A program made the position numbers and the translations under genes. This document shows, in pieces, positions 21,681 to 32,200 of a stretch of DNA of 53,266 nt. The notes beneath the pieces are model-generated. The model was not told the origin of the DNA and searched no databases. It saw only the letters and a list, made by a program, of their open reading frames with translations. This stretch comes from a virus: positions 1-53,266 of the IMG/VR virus record IMGVR_UViG_3300032307_000452; one strand, written 5' to 3'. Position 1 is the first letter of the stretch. Each line of letters begins with the position of its first letter.

Positions 21681-24600
21681 TTATAAAGAACCACTTATTT
21701 GTGCTTCTAATTGGTTTACTTTTTGAGATAATTCTTGCACAGCTTTCCACAATACAAATACTAATTCGGTTTTAGCAATACCAGATGTCATCCATTGTTT
21801 AGGTCCTTCTGGATTCTCTGGGTCTTCGAACCAATCATAATCTACGAATTCTTCAAATCCACCTGCTTCTAATTCTTCCGCAATTATACCTATTTGTTGA
21901 GGTCTTACTTCCGCATCCTTATCTACTTTCCAATAATAAGTTCGTATTGGTACATTATTTATACAATCTAATACAGATGGATGTTCCCAATTTTCAATTT
22001 CTTCCTTATATCTTCTTGCTGAAGTATTTCTACCCACCCTCCAAGTAGATAATGATATTTCCATACCTCTAATAGTACCACCACCAGGACCACTAACATT
22101 TGTTAATATAACAGCCGGTCTAAGTCCACCATCATTATAGGTTGTTATGTAACCAGGGCTACCAGTTGCAGTATTCCAAGAAAATTGACCCGTACCCATC
22201 TCAATATTATTACCATTGGTTACAAGCTTACCTGCTCCACTTGCAATATCAATAGCAGTACCTCCAGATGTTCCTGTTAATTGTATTGTGGTATTTGCTG
22301 TATCACCTTCTAGTGTAATAAATCCTTTTCCATTTAAAATTGGTATAGATGCAGAGTCCTCTCTCCTTAATCTAATAAATCTATTTTGTGATGTTGCTAT
22401 CTGAATACCTTTATTTGTTAATTCAACAACGTTTACGTTTGTAGCTGCTACAATTGCCGGAGTTGGTATGTATGCGTTTACAGCGAAAGAATATCCAGAC
22501 CCTAAGCTATATTGATATCCCTGAATTTTTACAAATAATTTAAAAACATAATCAGTAGCTGATGGATTTGGTGCACTAAATTGGAAGCTTCCTACATATC
22601 CATAAAAATTTGCATAACTTTCATCGAACCCACCATTCCAATAATCTGCAGCTACTGTAACCTCTTGTAGTATAGTTGTGGAAGTAGAATCATAAATTCG
22701 GTAACCCCAATAAATGTTTGCATATCCTTCTGCATTAAATGCTTGTATAACAGAATAAACGGATGGCCAAGAAACAGAAGAATCGGTATATGTACCAGCC
22801 GATACGTTGATTGTTTGACCTGAACTTTCCCATACTTCATCCAACGCATTTGGTAGAGATGGAGATGAATCATACGCAGATACAGCATCACTACTAAGGT
22901 TTATACCCGTTCCAGCCAAATCCGTTAATTCACCGAAGTTTACTTTAAGACGAGTTTCTCCACTTTCTCTAATTGCTATACCAGGAAGTGATGGGTCAAG
23001 GAAAATTCTACTACTAGCATCTCTAAGAATATTATTTTCAACAGTCCAACTACCAATAGAACCACCAGTTGCGTTAATTTGTCCAGATATAGTTGCATTA
23101 GAAACAACTAAACCACTAGCACCCAATGAAAAGTTAGGTCCTATTAAACTACCAGTTCCGTTTGCATCAGCTGTCAGAGAAATAGCAACAGCCGGACTTG
23201 TTCCAACCGTTACCGTATCGGTAAATGTACCAGTTGCTGCGGATATATTTCCTGCAAATGAACCATTAGCACCACTTATATCTCCCTTAAAGAATGCATT
23301 ACCAGATGTGTCTATGTAGAAATTTTTAGAGTGTATAGAACCTACTGCAGCTAATGTAATACCAGCTCCAGCATTAAAGCCTGAAGTATTTTTTGTACCA
23401 CTATAAATTGCATCACCTGCCAATTCCCAACCCCCAACAGTTCCATCATTGTGGTCATCTCCATTATCAAATGCACCAATCTTACCACCATCTCTAGCAG
23501 TTGCTACGTTTTTAATTCGTATGTTACCAGCAATTTCTAAAGCAGAACCATCCCACTTAAGATATCTATCACCTCCAGTATTTACAATAGAAAATCTACC
23601 AGTTGTACCACTTGCACCAGCTTCATATATTCCTAAGAAAATACCAGGTCTTTCATACCCAATAACAGCTCCACCAGGATTCAATGTTGTACCAGATGTA
23701 CCAGATGTTCCTACCGTTGCACTTTGTCCGATTGCAATATATGGGTCAGGTCTACCACCAGAAATTACAATGTTTGCAAATGCCCCAGTTCCATCTTTTG
23801 TACCAACATTAATTGTATTTTTAACATAAGACTCTTCAAATATTGCAATTTTAGCTGCTACGAAGAATTCTTGGTCACCTAAATATTCCCACCAATCATT
23901 AGTACCATCAACAGTTGGAGCATGGTAGTTTACTAACACACCATTTTGGTCATAAGTTGCAGGACCTGAACCACTAATTGCTGCATAATATTTTACAGTA
24001 TCTTGTGTTGCTAAATAAGTAACCGCATCTCTACGATTATTAGTAGTTTCAACTTGCCCTATATAATTAATAGTAGGGCTCCATTCACCTCTCATCACAA
24101 TACCAGGTCCAACTGCTCCTTCAAATTGAACTGATAAAGATTGTGTTTTAAAGAAAGTTTGTCTACCTTCACAATTTATCGCATATACTATTTCAGCTGT
24201 TGTGTTTGTTTCAGGATCATCCCATGCGGTAATACCAGGCATTGATGCAGGTGAGCCGGTTAATTTACTTCCTACAATTATATTATCATTATCTAAATGT
24301 ACATAATTTGGTTTTGATGTTACCTCTACTTGATATTGATATTCATAAGATGAACTACCATACGCATCTATTTGTACACCAGTAAATCCAGAAGGTTTAT
24401 TTGTTAATTCATAAGTACCTCTATATGCTCTTATTATATTTGAAGTAGTTCCCAATTCAACTTCACCAGACACTCTATATACAACAGATGAATTTTCATT
24501 TTGCATCTTAACATCATAAGGAGCAGGTTCGGTAAATTGAACTGCAAATGATTGTGTTATAAATTGAGTTTGTCTACTTGGAGGTCTACTAATAAAATCC

Positions 24601-27600
24601 GTTGCTACTTGATTTGAATAACCTTCGAAATCAATTTTATACACAATCTCACCTGTTTTATTAATAGCTGGTTTCTCCCAACCACTAATATCAGCCATAC
24701 CAGCAGGAGTTGTTGTTACTCTATTAGTTGGTAATGAAATCCAAGGTGATTTATAAAAAATAGATGCAGATGAATATCCTAAAATACCAATTAAGTTTTG
24801 TAAATAATCATAATCCGTATCTTGTGGTGCTGGATAATTTCCTGTTGTTACATTTATTAAAGATGTTGTACCTTTATATGTTGGTAATTTAATAGATGTT
24901 CCAGACAAATCAGTATCAAACAATTCTGCTTTAATCGATGTATTTTCATTTGTTGCTGCTATTTTATATGCATCAGCTCCAGCTTTAATACCGGCAATCG
25001 TTAATTGTCCTTCTGCTCTATATGGATTTAAAATAGAAGATGTATATGGATTACCATCGGTTATTTTTACTTTCCAAGTTTTATTTTCTTCAGGACCAGC
25101 AGCATCGGTACCTGGTATAAAGAATACTTTTTCAGTTATACCAGCTCCTTCAAAATAAGGTCCATCGTATAATGTTTCAGAACCATCAGTATCAACAAAA
25201 AATAAACTAAACCATGCAGAACCTGTTGTGTTAAATGCAGTTGCTTTTAATTCAACATCTCCTTCAGGTGAAACTCTATACCCATCCCTATCATAATTTA
25301 TTGTATATGGATTAGCTTTTAATTCTACAGTTCTAGCATTAGGTACTGATACATTCTTTGTAAACGTTTGAGTACGTGTATAGATAGATGATGTATATTC
25401 ATGCCCACTTCCTAATGCAAATGGATAAACTTGAATTGTATATACTGCACTTGCTGATACATACGGATAATCAAATCTATTGTAATTTATAGTTGCCGTA
25501 CTTAATGAAGATGACGAAAGTGAACCAGTTCTTATATTCCAAATAGAACCACCTCTAGTTTCAATTGAATTAATTCTCCAAGTACCAGGTGCTATCGATT
25601 GGGTTGTAAATCTTAAAAAATCTTCCCCTTCTTTTACTTGTATTGTTGTATTAGTTGGTGCATATCCCACAGGTGTTACAAATCCAACCTCATCCGCAGT
25701 TAATGTTGCATTTTGAGGTGTTATTAATATTTGAATTGGTGGAGGTCCTTCTAATACTTTAGTATAGTTTACAATTACACTTGCTGTATAAATCGAAGAT
25801 GTGTAATATGGATGAATAATTAATGGATACTCAATACTTCCACTCAAATCTGTCATATTTGATGAAGCACTTACGATTAATGATGCTGTGTATGGCGTTC
25901 CAAAGGATGATGTAAAATGTACATTACCTGCTTTAACTCTATTTTCTATTATTGAAGATGTTGCTATATAGAATGTACCATGTGTATCTAAATTATCCAA
26001 AACACCAGCACTAGAACTAAATGCTAAATACCTTGAACCCTGCTTTAATTTAATATCAGTTATAGATGGTACATAATCATTAACAATACCTCTTGAATTT
26101 GCACCTAAAGTTACAGCTATTGGATTTACTTCAAATACGATACTTTCATCACCTTGCTTACCTTCAGGAACAATTGTAAATGTTTTATCAATAGTAACCG
26201 ATGCCGATGTCCAAGGTTCAGTATATGTAAATGCTAATGTTAAAGTTTTAGTTTGATTTAAAGCACTTCGTACATTACCACTTATTACTTGTGATGGTAT
26301 TATATTTTTATTTTCATCAGTTGCAGAAACAGTTATGGTTGGATGTAAACTTTGTGTGTGATAATACATCCAATATTCAGGAACCCAATCTTTGTTGATT
26401 GACATTGATGGATATACCTGAAATGATGCTGTTACGGATTCGATTTCAGATGCCGCCGTTCCTCTTTTTGCAAAAGATGCCGTAGCAAATGCAAATGATG
26501 GTCTAAATGTTTTTTCTGTTCTTGGATTAATTGTGAATGAATCTACATTATATGTTATAATACCACTATCCAATCCATCCTGCAAATCTTCTAATATAAT
26601 AGATGCTACAACAGAGCCTGATGTTAAGTATGCAGGTCCACTTGCTGCAGATTGTGATGAAATCAAATATATTGTTCTTCTAAAATCAATCGAATCTCTA
26701 TTAAAAGTTGCGTTATAATTTATTTCCCCACTACCCAACGAACCAGTACTTAATCCATATATGTATCTACTTGATGATGCGTATTCTAAGTTTACAAACT
26801 TCTCAGCTCCATCTGCTGAGCGTGATATGATATGTAGTTGCTTATCAGGCCAACCCTTTTCAGGTTTTGTTGTACTACTTAATTCGATATCGTTTACACC
26901 ATCTATGCGAACTGCTTGTAATTCTAATGAAGCAGTACTACTATTTCTAATTTGAGTTCCTCTATAAGGTCTAATCAAATAGTTTACACCACCAAACCCA
27001 TCCAATACTCTACTGAATATTATTGTATCTGTAAAGCCTTCAACTTCACCAGTAATTTTAATTAATTGTACAGTCTTATCAGTTCTTGAACCTGTAAAGT
27101 TACCAACTGTCATTGTTGGTGCATCGGATGTAATATCACTAAGTAAGCCCGGATATCTTTGACCTGTAAATGATGCAGTATAATCAGAGCCAGATAATTC
27201 ATTTCCATCAAAATCAAAAGATTGAGATGTATATGTTACAGAACCAGTTAATAAATTTTTTGTTACTGTAAATCCTACCACAGTTGGTGGAACAGGTTGA
27301 GAACCAGAATCAAATTGAAATTGTAAAGAACGAGGAGTAAATACCAATCCTTTTTGTATTCTTTGTATATTACCTCCATTAAATGTTTTACTTTCTTCAA
27401 CTAAAACCGGAATGTAATTATTATTTATATCATAAAATTCAAATCTATAATCAAAAGTTTCTTCTGGTAAAGTTCTTGGAACAGTCTGAATAAATGTAAT
27501 TTCATCAGGTGAATATGCTGTTTCTTGTGAAGCTCTTAAACTAACATCCGATATATACCAATCGTTACCTTTAACTTCAAAATATAATTTTGTATTGTTA

Positions 27601-29024
27601 GATTCTTCAGCTTTGAAATTTGCAGTTATTTGATTTTTTTGTAATAAAGAATTATCAGATGTTACAGTTACAATATTTTTTTCTACTTGAACAATTGTAG
27701 GAGAACCATTAACACTACTGTTTTTAGAACCACTTAAAAATGCTCTTATATAATTATTTGGATTTACAGCACTAGTTCCAATACGTGTATTAAACGTAAG
27801 TGTATATTCTATATTTTTAGTAACACCTAAAGAAGCTGTTGTGTGGAAGTAATTAGAATCAATACTATCTAATTTTACTGAATTATATAAATAATTTTGA
27901 TTAAATGCAGTTGTAATATTATTTGATGCAGTAATCCAATAATTTTTAAAATTACTTGTATCAAAAATACCATAAAATTCTTCATTTTTTACTTGAGATT
28001 CCAAATCCCTAAGTATTTCATTTGATTCAAGTCTTATTTCTTGAATAAATTGATAATCTGCTAAATCCGATTGTGATTTTCTAAATATTTTTACCCTAGA
28101 AACATCTCCAACAAATGTAGTTAAATCGGAAAGTACAATTTTAGCAAATGAACCAGTCAATGCTGTTTTTAAATTGTTTACACCTTCTATATAATTAAAT
28201 GAGGCAGTATATCCTTCATCTAAAAAGTTTGCAACAATTGATGAACCAAGTGATGATGCTTCGGTATATGGATTTCTAACTAATACCTGTTTATTGTTTA
28301 TTACACTATCAACTACTGCATTATATCCTAATGCTGGTACATTAATACTATTACCAACTATTGAACCAGTCCAATTTGTTGAATCTTCAATTTCTAATAA
28401 ATACGTTGTTGGTGCATTGTAATCATTTATGGATTCTCCAAGCCTTGGTGCTTGTGCTTGACCACTTAATGAACCTGTTTGTACAACAATAGTTGTTACA
28501 TTATTAAAAATAGGTTTTACTATTTCGGTTATGGTAACTTCAGGTCTTCTGTAAAATCTTACTTTATCTTCATTTGATAATAATCTGTTTACTTTAAATT
28601 CCTTTTCCCATTTAACGTTGTAAACGTTTTTCCATTCTTCTGGTATTGGTAGTACTACACCACCTTCATCAATATAGGTTTTTAATTCACCTAATACCGT
28701 TATTTTAGCAGTACCAATTGGAGTATCTTCATAAACATAAACAGCAACTAATTTTGATGTACCTTCATAATATTCAGGAACACCATTACCTGGCTCATAA
28801 TAAATTGGATTGCCATTAACATCTAATATTTGAATCTTTATTTCAGTAGATTCCATAAGATGCTCCGAACCTTCAATCAAAAACCCATTTTTACCACCAG
28901 TGAATGTATCTTTAAATTCAGTTATTTTAAAATATGTTGAATTTGGATTAGTATCCACCAAAAATGTGCCAAACGATGTAAGTGGTTGGGTAAGATTTTC
29001 TGCGAATTTTTTTATTATTGCCAT
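21681..29024 (-). CDS. Giant tail-fibre/tip protein with C-terminal S74 intramolecular chaperone
   Basis: A 2447-residue, very Ser/Thr/Gly/Tyr-rich virion protein. The N-terminal 200 residues (MAIIKKFAENLTQPLTSFGT...) probably attach it to the tail. The centre holds several diverged beta-sandwich-like repeats, e.g. VNPIAVTLGANSRGIV, then ITPQNATLTADEVGFV, then ANPYTINYDRDGY, each about 120-200 residues apart. About 1650-2000 is tip- or fibre-like (FFVAAKIAIFEESYVKNTINV, GTSGTSGTTLNPGG). The last 113 residues are a Peptidase S74 chaperone: SARRYKEEI with Ser2335 and Lys2340, IGIIAEELE and a terminal coiled coil. Family members cut themselves just before this Ser after trimerisation. It adjoins the glycosylation cassette and is the likeliest acceptor for O-linked sugar (inference). 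Confidence 0.85.
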   Translation of the reverse strand: MAIIKKFAENLTQPLTSFGTFLVDTNPNSTYFKITEFKDTFTGGKNGFLIEGSEHLMESTEIKIQILDVNGNPIYYEPGNGVPEYYEGTSKLVAVYVYEDTPIGTAKITVLGELKTYIDEGGVVLPIPEEWKNVYNVKWEKEFKVNRLLSNEDKVRFYRRPEVTITEIVKPIFNNVTTIVVQTGSLSGQAQAPRLGESINDYNAPTTYLLEIEDSTNWTGSIVGNSINVPALGYNAVVDSVINNKQVLVRNPYTEASSLGSSIVANFLDEGYTASFNYIEGVNNLKTALTGSFAKIVLSDLTTFVGDVSRVKIFRKSQSDLADYQFIQEIRLESNEILRDLESQVKNEEFYGIFDTSNFKNYWITASNNITTAFNQNYLYNSVKLDSIDSNYFHTTASLGVTKNIEYTLTFNTRIGTSAVNPNNYIRAFLSGSKNSSVNGSPTIVQVEKNIVTVTSDNSLLQKNQITANFKAEESNNTKLYFEVKGNDWYISDVSLRASQETAYSPDEITFIQTVPRTLPEETFDYRFEFYDINNNYIPVLVEESKTFNGGNIQRIQKGLVFTPRSLQFQFDSGSQPVPPTVVGFTVTKNLLTGSVTYTSQSFDFDGNELSGSDYTASFTGQRYPGLLSDITSDAPTMTVGNFTGSRTDKTVQLIKITGEVEGFTDTIIFSRVLDGFGGVNYLIRPYRGTQIRNSSTASLELQAVRIDGVNDIELSSTTKPEKGWPDKQLHIISRSADGAEKFVNLEYASSSRYIYGLSTGSLGSGEINYNATFNRDSIDFRRTIYLISSQSAASGPAYLTSGSVVASIILEDLQDGLDSGIITYNVDSFTINPRTEKTFRPSFAFATASFAKRGTAASEIESVTASFQVYPSMSINKDWVPEYWMYYHTQSLHPTITVSATDENKNIIPSQVISGNVRSALNQTKTLTLAFTYTEPWTSASVTIDKTFTIVPEGKQGDESIVFEVNPIAVTLGANSRGIVNDYVPSITDIKLKQGSRYLAFSSSAGVLDNLDTHGTFYIATSSIIENRVKAGNVHFTSSFGTPYTASLIVSASSNMTDLSGSIEYPLIIHPYYTSSIYTASVIVNYTKVLEGPPPIQILITPQNATLTADEVGFVTPVGYAPTNTTIQVKEGEDFLRFTTQSIAPGTWRINSIETRGGSIWNIRTGSLSSSSLSTATINYNRFDYPYVSASAVYTIQVYPFALGSGHEYTSSIYTRTQTFTKNVSVPNARTVELKANPYTINYDRDGYRVSPEGDVELKATAFNTTGSAWFSLFFVDTDGSETLYDGPYFEGAGITEKVFFIPGTDAAGPEENKTWKVKITDGNPYTSSILNPYRAEGQLTIAGIKAGADAYKIAATNENTSIKAELFDTDLSGTSIKLPTYKGTTSLINVTTGNYPAPQDTDYDYLQNLIGILGYSSASIFYKSPWISLPTNRVTTTPAGMADISGWEKPAINKTGEIVYKIDFEGYSNQVATDFISRPPSRQTQFITQSFAVQFTEPAPYDVKMQNENSSVVYRVSGEVELGTTSNIIRAYRGTYELTNKPSGFTGVQIDAYGSSSYEYQYQVEVTSKPNYVHLDNDNIIVGSKLTGSPASMPGITAWDDPETNTTAEIVYAINCEGRQTFFKTQSLSVQFEGAVGPGIVMRGEWSPTINYIGQVETTNNRRDAVTYLATQDTVKYYAAISGSGPATYDQNGVLVNYHAPTVDGTNDWWEYLGDQEFFVAAKIAIFEESYVKNTINVGTKDGTGAFANIVISGGRPDPYIAIGQSATVGTSGTSGTTLNPGGAVIGYERPGIFLGIYEAGASGTTGRFSIVNTGGDRYLKWDGSALEIAGNIRIKNVATARDGGKIGAFDNGDDHNDGTVGGWELAGDAIYSGTKNTSGFNAGAGITLAAVGSIHSKNFYIDTSGNAFFKGDISGANGSFAGNISAATGTFTDTVTVGTSPAVAISLTADANGTGSLIGPNFSLGASGLVVSNATISGQINATGGSIGSWTVENNILRDASSRIFLDPSLPGIAIRESGETRLKVNFGELTDLAGTGINLSSDAVSAYDSSPSLPNALDEVWESSGQTINVSAGTYTDSSVSWPSVYSVIQAFNAEGYANIYWGYRIYDSTSTTILQEVTVAADYWNGGFDESYANFYGYVGSFQFSAPNPSATDYVFKLFVKIQGYQYSLGSGYSFAVNAYIPTPAIVAATNVNVVELTNKGIQIATSQNRFIRLRREDSASIPILNGKGFITLEGDTANTTIQLTGTSGGTAIDIASGAGKLVTNGNNIEMGTGQFSWNTATGSPGYITTYNDGGLRPAVILTNVSGPGGGTIRGMEISLSTWRVGRNTSARRYKEEIENWEHPSVLDCINNVPIRTYYWKVDKDAEVRPQQIGIIAEELEAGGFEEFVDYDWFEDPENPEGPKQWMTSGIAKTELVFVLWKAVQELSQKVNQLEAQISGSL

Positions 29025-29046
29025 AGTTTTGCGTATATTATTCTAT

Positions 29047-29058
29047 GATAAATATTTA
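29047..29058 (-). promoter_or_regulatory. Late-type AT promoter motif of the giant tail protein
   Basis: The minus strand reads GTAAATATTTATCATAG about 25 bases upstream of the ATG at 29024. No -33 box is visible. Confidence 0.45.
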
Positions 29059-29116
29059 CATAATTTTTTTATGTTGATATTTATTTTAGAATTCTAAAGA
29101 AAACTAAAGAAACGTT

Positions 29117-29290
29117 ATGAAGAAATATGCAATGATACAAATTGATGCGGATGTGCATCAGATGTTAAAAGAATTTTGTAAAGATAAAGGATATAAAATA
29201 AGCGGATTAATTGAAACGCTTATAAAAGAAAAGGTGGAGTCCTCAAAGAAGACCCCACCCAAAAATATACTACCAGTTGTTAAAAATTAA
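29117..29290 (+). CDS. Ribbon-helix-helix DNA-binding protein, only plus-strand gene
   Basis: A 57-residue protein: MKKYAMIQIDADVHQMLK opens with a beta strand, followed by KEFCKDKGYKISGLIETLIK, the two-helix unit of the Arc/MetJ/CopG fold (about residues 4-43), and a basic, Pro-containing tail. Such proteins bind operator DNA as dimers. The gene is convergent with the recombination gene and overlaps its last 11 bases. It also carries, antisense, that gene's terminator hairpin. It is divergent from the tail-fibre gene start at 29024, so it could control the 92-base space between them. No clear promoter was found on the plus strand. The fold call is fair; the regulated target is inferred. Confidence 0.7.
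   Translation: MKKYAMIQIDADVHQMLKEFCKDKGYKISGLIETLIKEKVESSKKTPPKNILPVVKN
29223..29260 (-). terminator. Intrinsic terminator of the gp47-gp46 fusion, inside the plus-strand gene
   Basis: In minus-strand RNA GGUGGGGUC (29259-29251) pairs with GACUCCACC (29241-29233), nine pairs including one G-U, with a nine-base loop and then a TTTTCTTTT tail. On the plus strand the same stem has an A-C mismatch and no T-tract, so it acts for the minus strand only. Confidence 0.75.
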
Positions 29291-32200
29291 TCTTAGAGAA
29301 ACCATCTACTTTCTTAATTTCAATAAGACCATCCACAATATCTCTCATTTGTTCTAAGTGAGAAATTACCCAAATAAAATCAAATTGAGTTTTAAGATAT
29401 TGCATCATCATAAATAAAGATGATAGGTTATCTGCATCCAATGTACCAAATCCTTCATCGATTACTAAGAAGTTTGGTCTAGGTAGGTTACAAATGTTAA
29501 TTAGAGCCACTCTAATCGCTAATCCACTAATGAACTTCTCCATACCACTACACATCTCTAAAGCCCATTCCTGGTCTTCGTAAACGATTCTAGCGTTAAT
29601 GTTCTTTCCATCAGTATCCATTGAGATTGAGAAATCAACTACCTGTCCCAATATGTTGTTCACTTCATTTTCAATTGCTGGAAGTGCTTTAGATATTAAT
29701 TCGTAAGGTACTCCATCTTTCTTAACTGCATCTAAGTAGAATGTATATAATTGATTTTTAGTTTCCAATTCCTTTACTTCTTCCATCTTAGCCTTCATAT
29801 TGTCAATGTAGGTTTTTGTTGCACCTACATCTGACATTAATTTCAACATAAGTTTGTTTACATCTGATATTTGGGTTTCCACACCTTGCTTTAATCTACG
29901 AACATTTTGAATTTGGATATCTAATGCCTGATTTTTAGTGATTGTTTCTTCGTTATCATTGTATCTTTGAATATCAGCGTTTACACTATCTCTTTGAGTT
30001 TGTAATAATTCAATTTTAGAATCTGCTGTTCTGATGTCTCCTTCTAATCTTTCTCTAACTACAATCAATCTCTTATGTTCATCATTCCACTCTTTCCATT
30101 GAAGGAATTGTTCTTCAATACCTTCCCAAGAATCTAAAGTTTGTTGGATACCCACACATTGAATAGTTGCATTTTCAACAAACCTTTTTAGTTCAGGTAA
30201 TGCTTCTTTTGCTCTCATTGCATCTTTAACAAACTCATTATCACAACAAAATTTACAATTTGGGTCATATTCATGTTTATCCAAATGGTTAATTTTTTCT
30301 TCAGCAGAAGTCAATTGAGATTTTAATGTTGAATACACTTTCTCTGCTTCAATTAAACTCTTTTGCTCTCTCTGATAATTAGAATATGCAACATCTATAC
30401 CTATATCGTTTATAGTAGCTTTAGAATCAATCGTTTCCTTAGCCTTTCTAACCAATTCAGTTGCTTCGGTAAGTTTTTGTGTTTTAACAACCTTAGAATC
30501 TTCCCAAGTACTTAATTCACTATCAATCTTTGTTAGTTTACGATTTAATTCATCAATATCTAAATTACCTTGAATTGGAACTATTTGTTGAGATAATCCT
30601 ACTATTTGTTCTTCCAAATCACTCTTACGATTTTCTAATTCCGTTTTTTCAGAATCCAATTCACCATACTCAATCTTCTTCTCATTCAAGTCGGTTTCTT
30701 TTTGGGCTAATTCTGTCGTAAAATCAGTACGCTTGAAATTTCTGATAAGAGCGTTCACATCTTTTATGTCATTCGTTGCCGTTTCATACAACTTATCAAA
30801 CATATCCAATCCCATAAATTGAGCAAGGAGGTCTTTCCTTTCCGATTGTGATTTATCAATGAATAAGGCATTGTTTCCTTGCAAACTTAAAGCTGTCATT
30901 ACGAAATCCTCATAACGGCCAACGTATTGTTCGATGATTTGATTTGTATCCCTTCTTTCCGTTCCATTTAGTGATTCCCTTCCACTATCACCATCTCTCC
31001 AAAAGTCCACATCCACTTTTACGTTTCTTCCCTTATTAATAGTTCTACCTTCTCTACGGATGTGATACAACACACCATCAATAGTGAAATCTAATTGGCA
31101 ATGGAAATCCTGCTTCCTATTATTCATAATTGCAGCTGCTTTGTATGCTCTACTACATTTATCAAATAAACAAAATGAGATTGCATCAAATAGACTGGAT
31201 TTACCTTGTGCGTTTGGTGCGAATAATCCCATCAGTCCGTTTACCTTATCAAACTTAATGATATTATCTTCACCATAGCTGAACATATTAGAGAAGTCAA
31301 ACTTTACAGGCTTCCAGCTAATATTTCTTTGTAGTTCCGATGGTTGTACTCTACTATTAATGTCACGATTGATTTTCTCTATCCCAGCTAAGTCCTCCTT
31401 TGTAACGAATGGTAGCATACGTTCAATATACTCCCCTATTAAAGAGTTTTGATGGTTTATATCACCCACACTATCTACTTCCAGCCTTGCTTCTCTATCG
31501 TTGGTTTTTTTGGTATTGAATGTATCCGTTCTAATAATTGTAAAATCATCTACACCATATTTTGCCGTAATATCAGCCATCATCCTCTTAGTATCTGCGG
31601 TATCCGTATTCTTTACCCTCACTCTCAAACGAGGGTATAACGGCATATCAGTTACATCGGGTACAATACCACCATCAACATCTAAAGTGTAATATCCATA
31701 ATCGTTTTTGATATCAACTTCTTCGTAAGTCATTGTATCCAAATCCCAAACTAAGAATCCGTGCTTATCAAGGGTTTCACCAAAGTTTTGTTGTACTAAA
31801 GAACCAGCATATACCACCTTACATCCGCTTGACGATATCATCTCTTGTCTTTTATGGATATCTCCCAATAGAGCTAAATCGTATCCATCAAATATATCAG
31901 TTGTAAAGTGTCTACTACTAACTACATACCCTACATCGGTTGTAGAGTTATCAACAGGTCCGTGAAATAGTGCAATCTTTTTGTTTCCAAATAAAGTATT
32001 TGCTTTAGGCCAATTATCTTTGTTATCAAATATACTGAATACTGCAAAATCAACATCTCCAATTGCATAAACCTGTGTATCTCTTAGGTATGTTAAGTTT
32101 GGTAGTTTTAATGCCTCTACAATTGGAGTAAGTACATCCAATCTATCGGCATTATTCATATTACAATCGTGATTACCAGCAATCATAATAGTTTCACAAT

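Noticed and set aside
21641-21694. Upstream start of the small coiled-coil gene
   Set aside because: Would put the AT promoter motif in coding sequence and overlap the tail gene; the extension is Tyr/Ile-rich AT translation.
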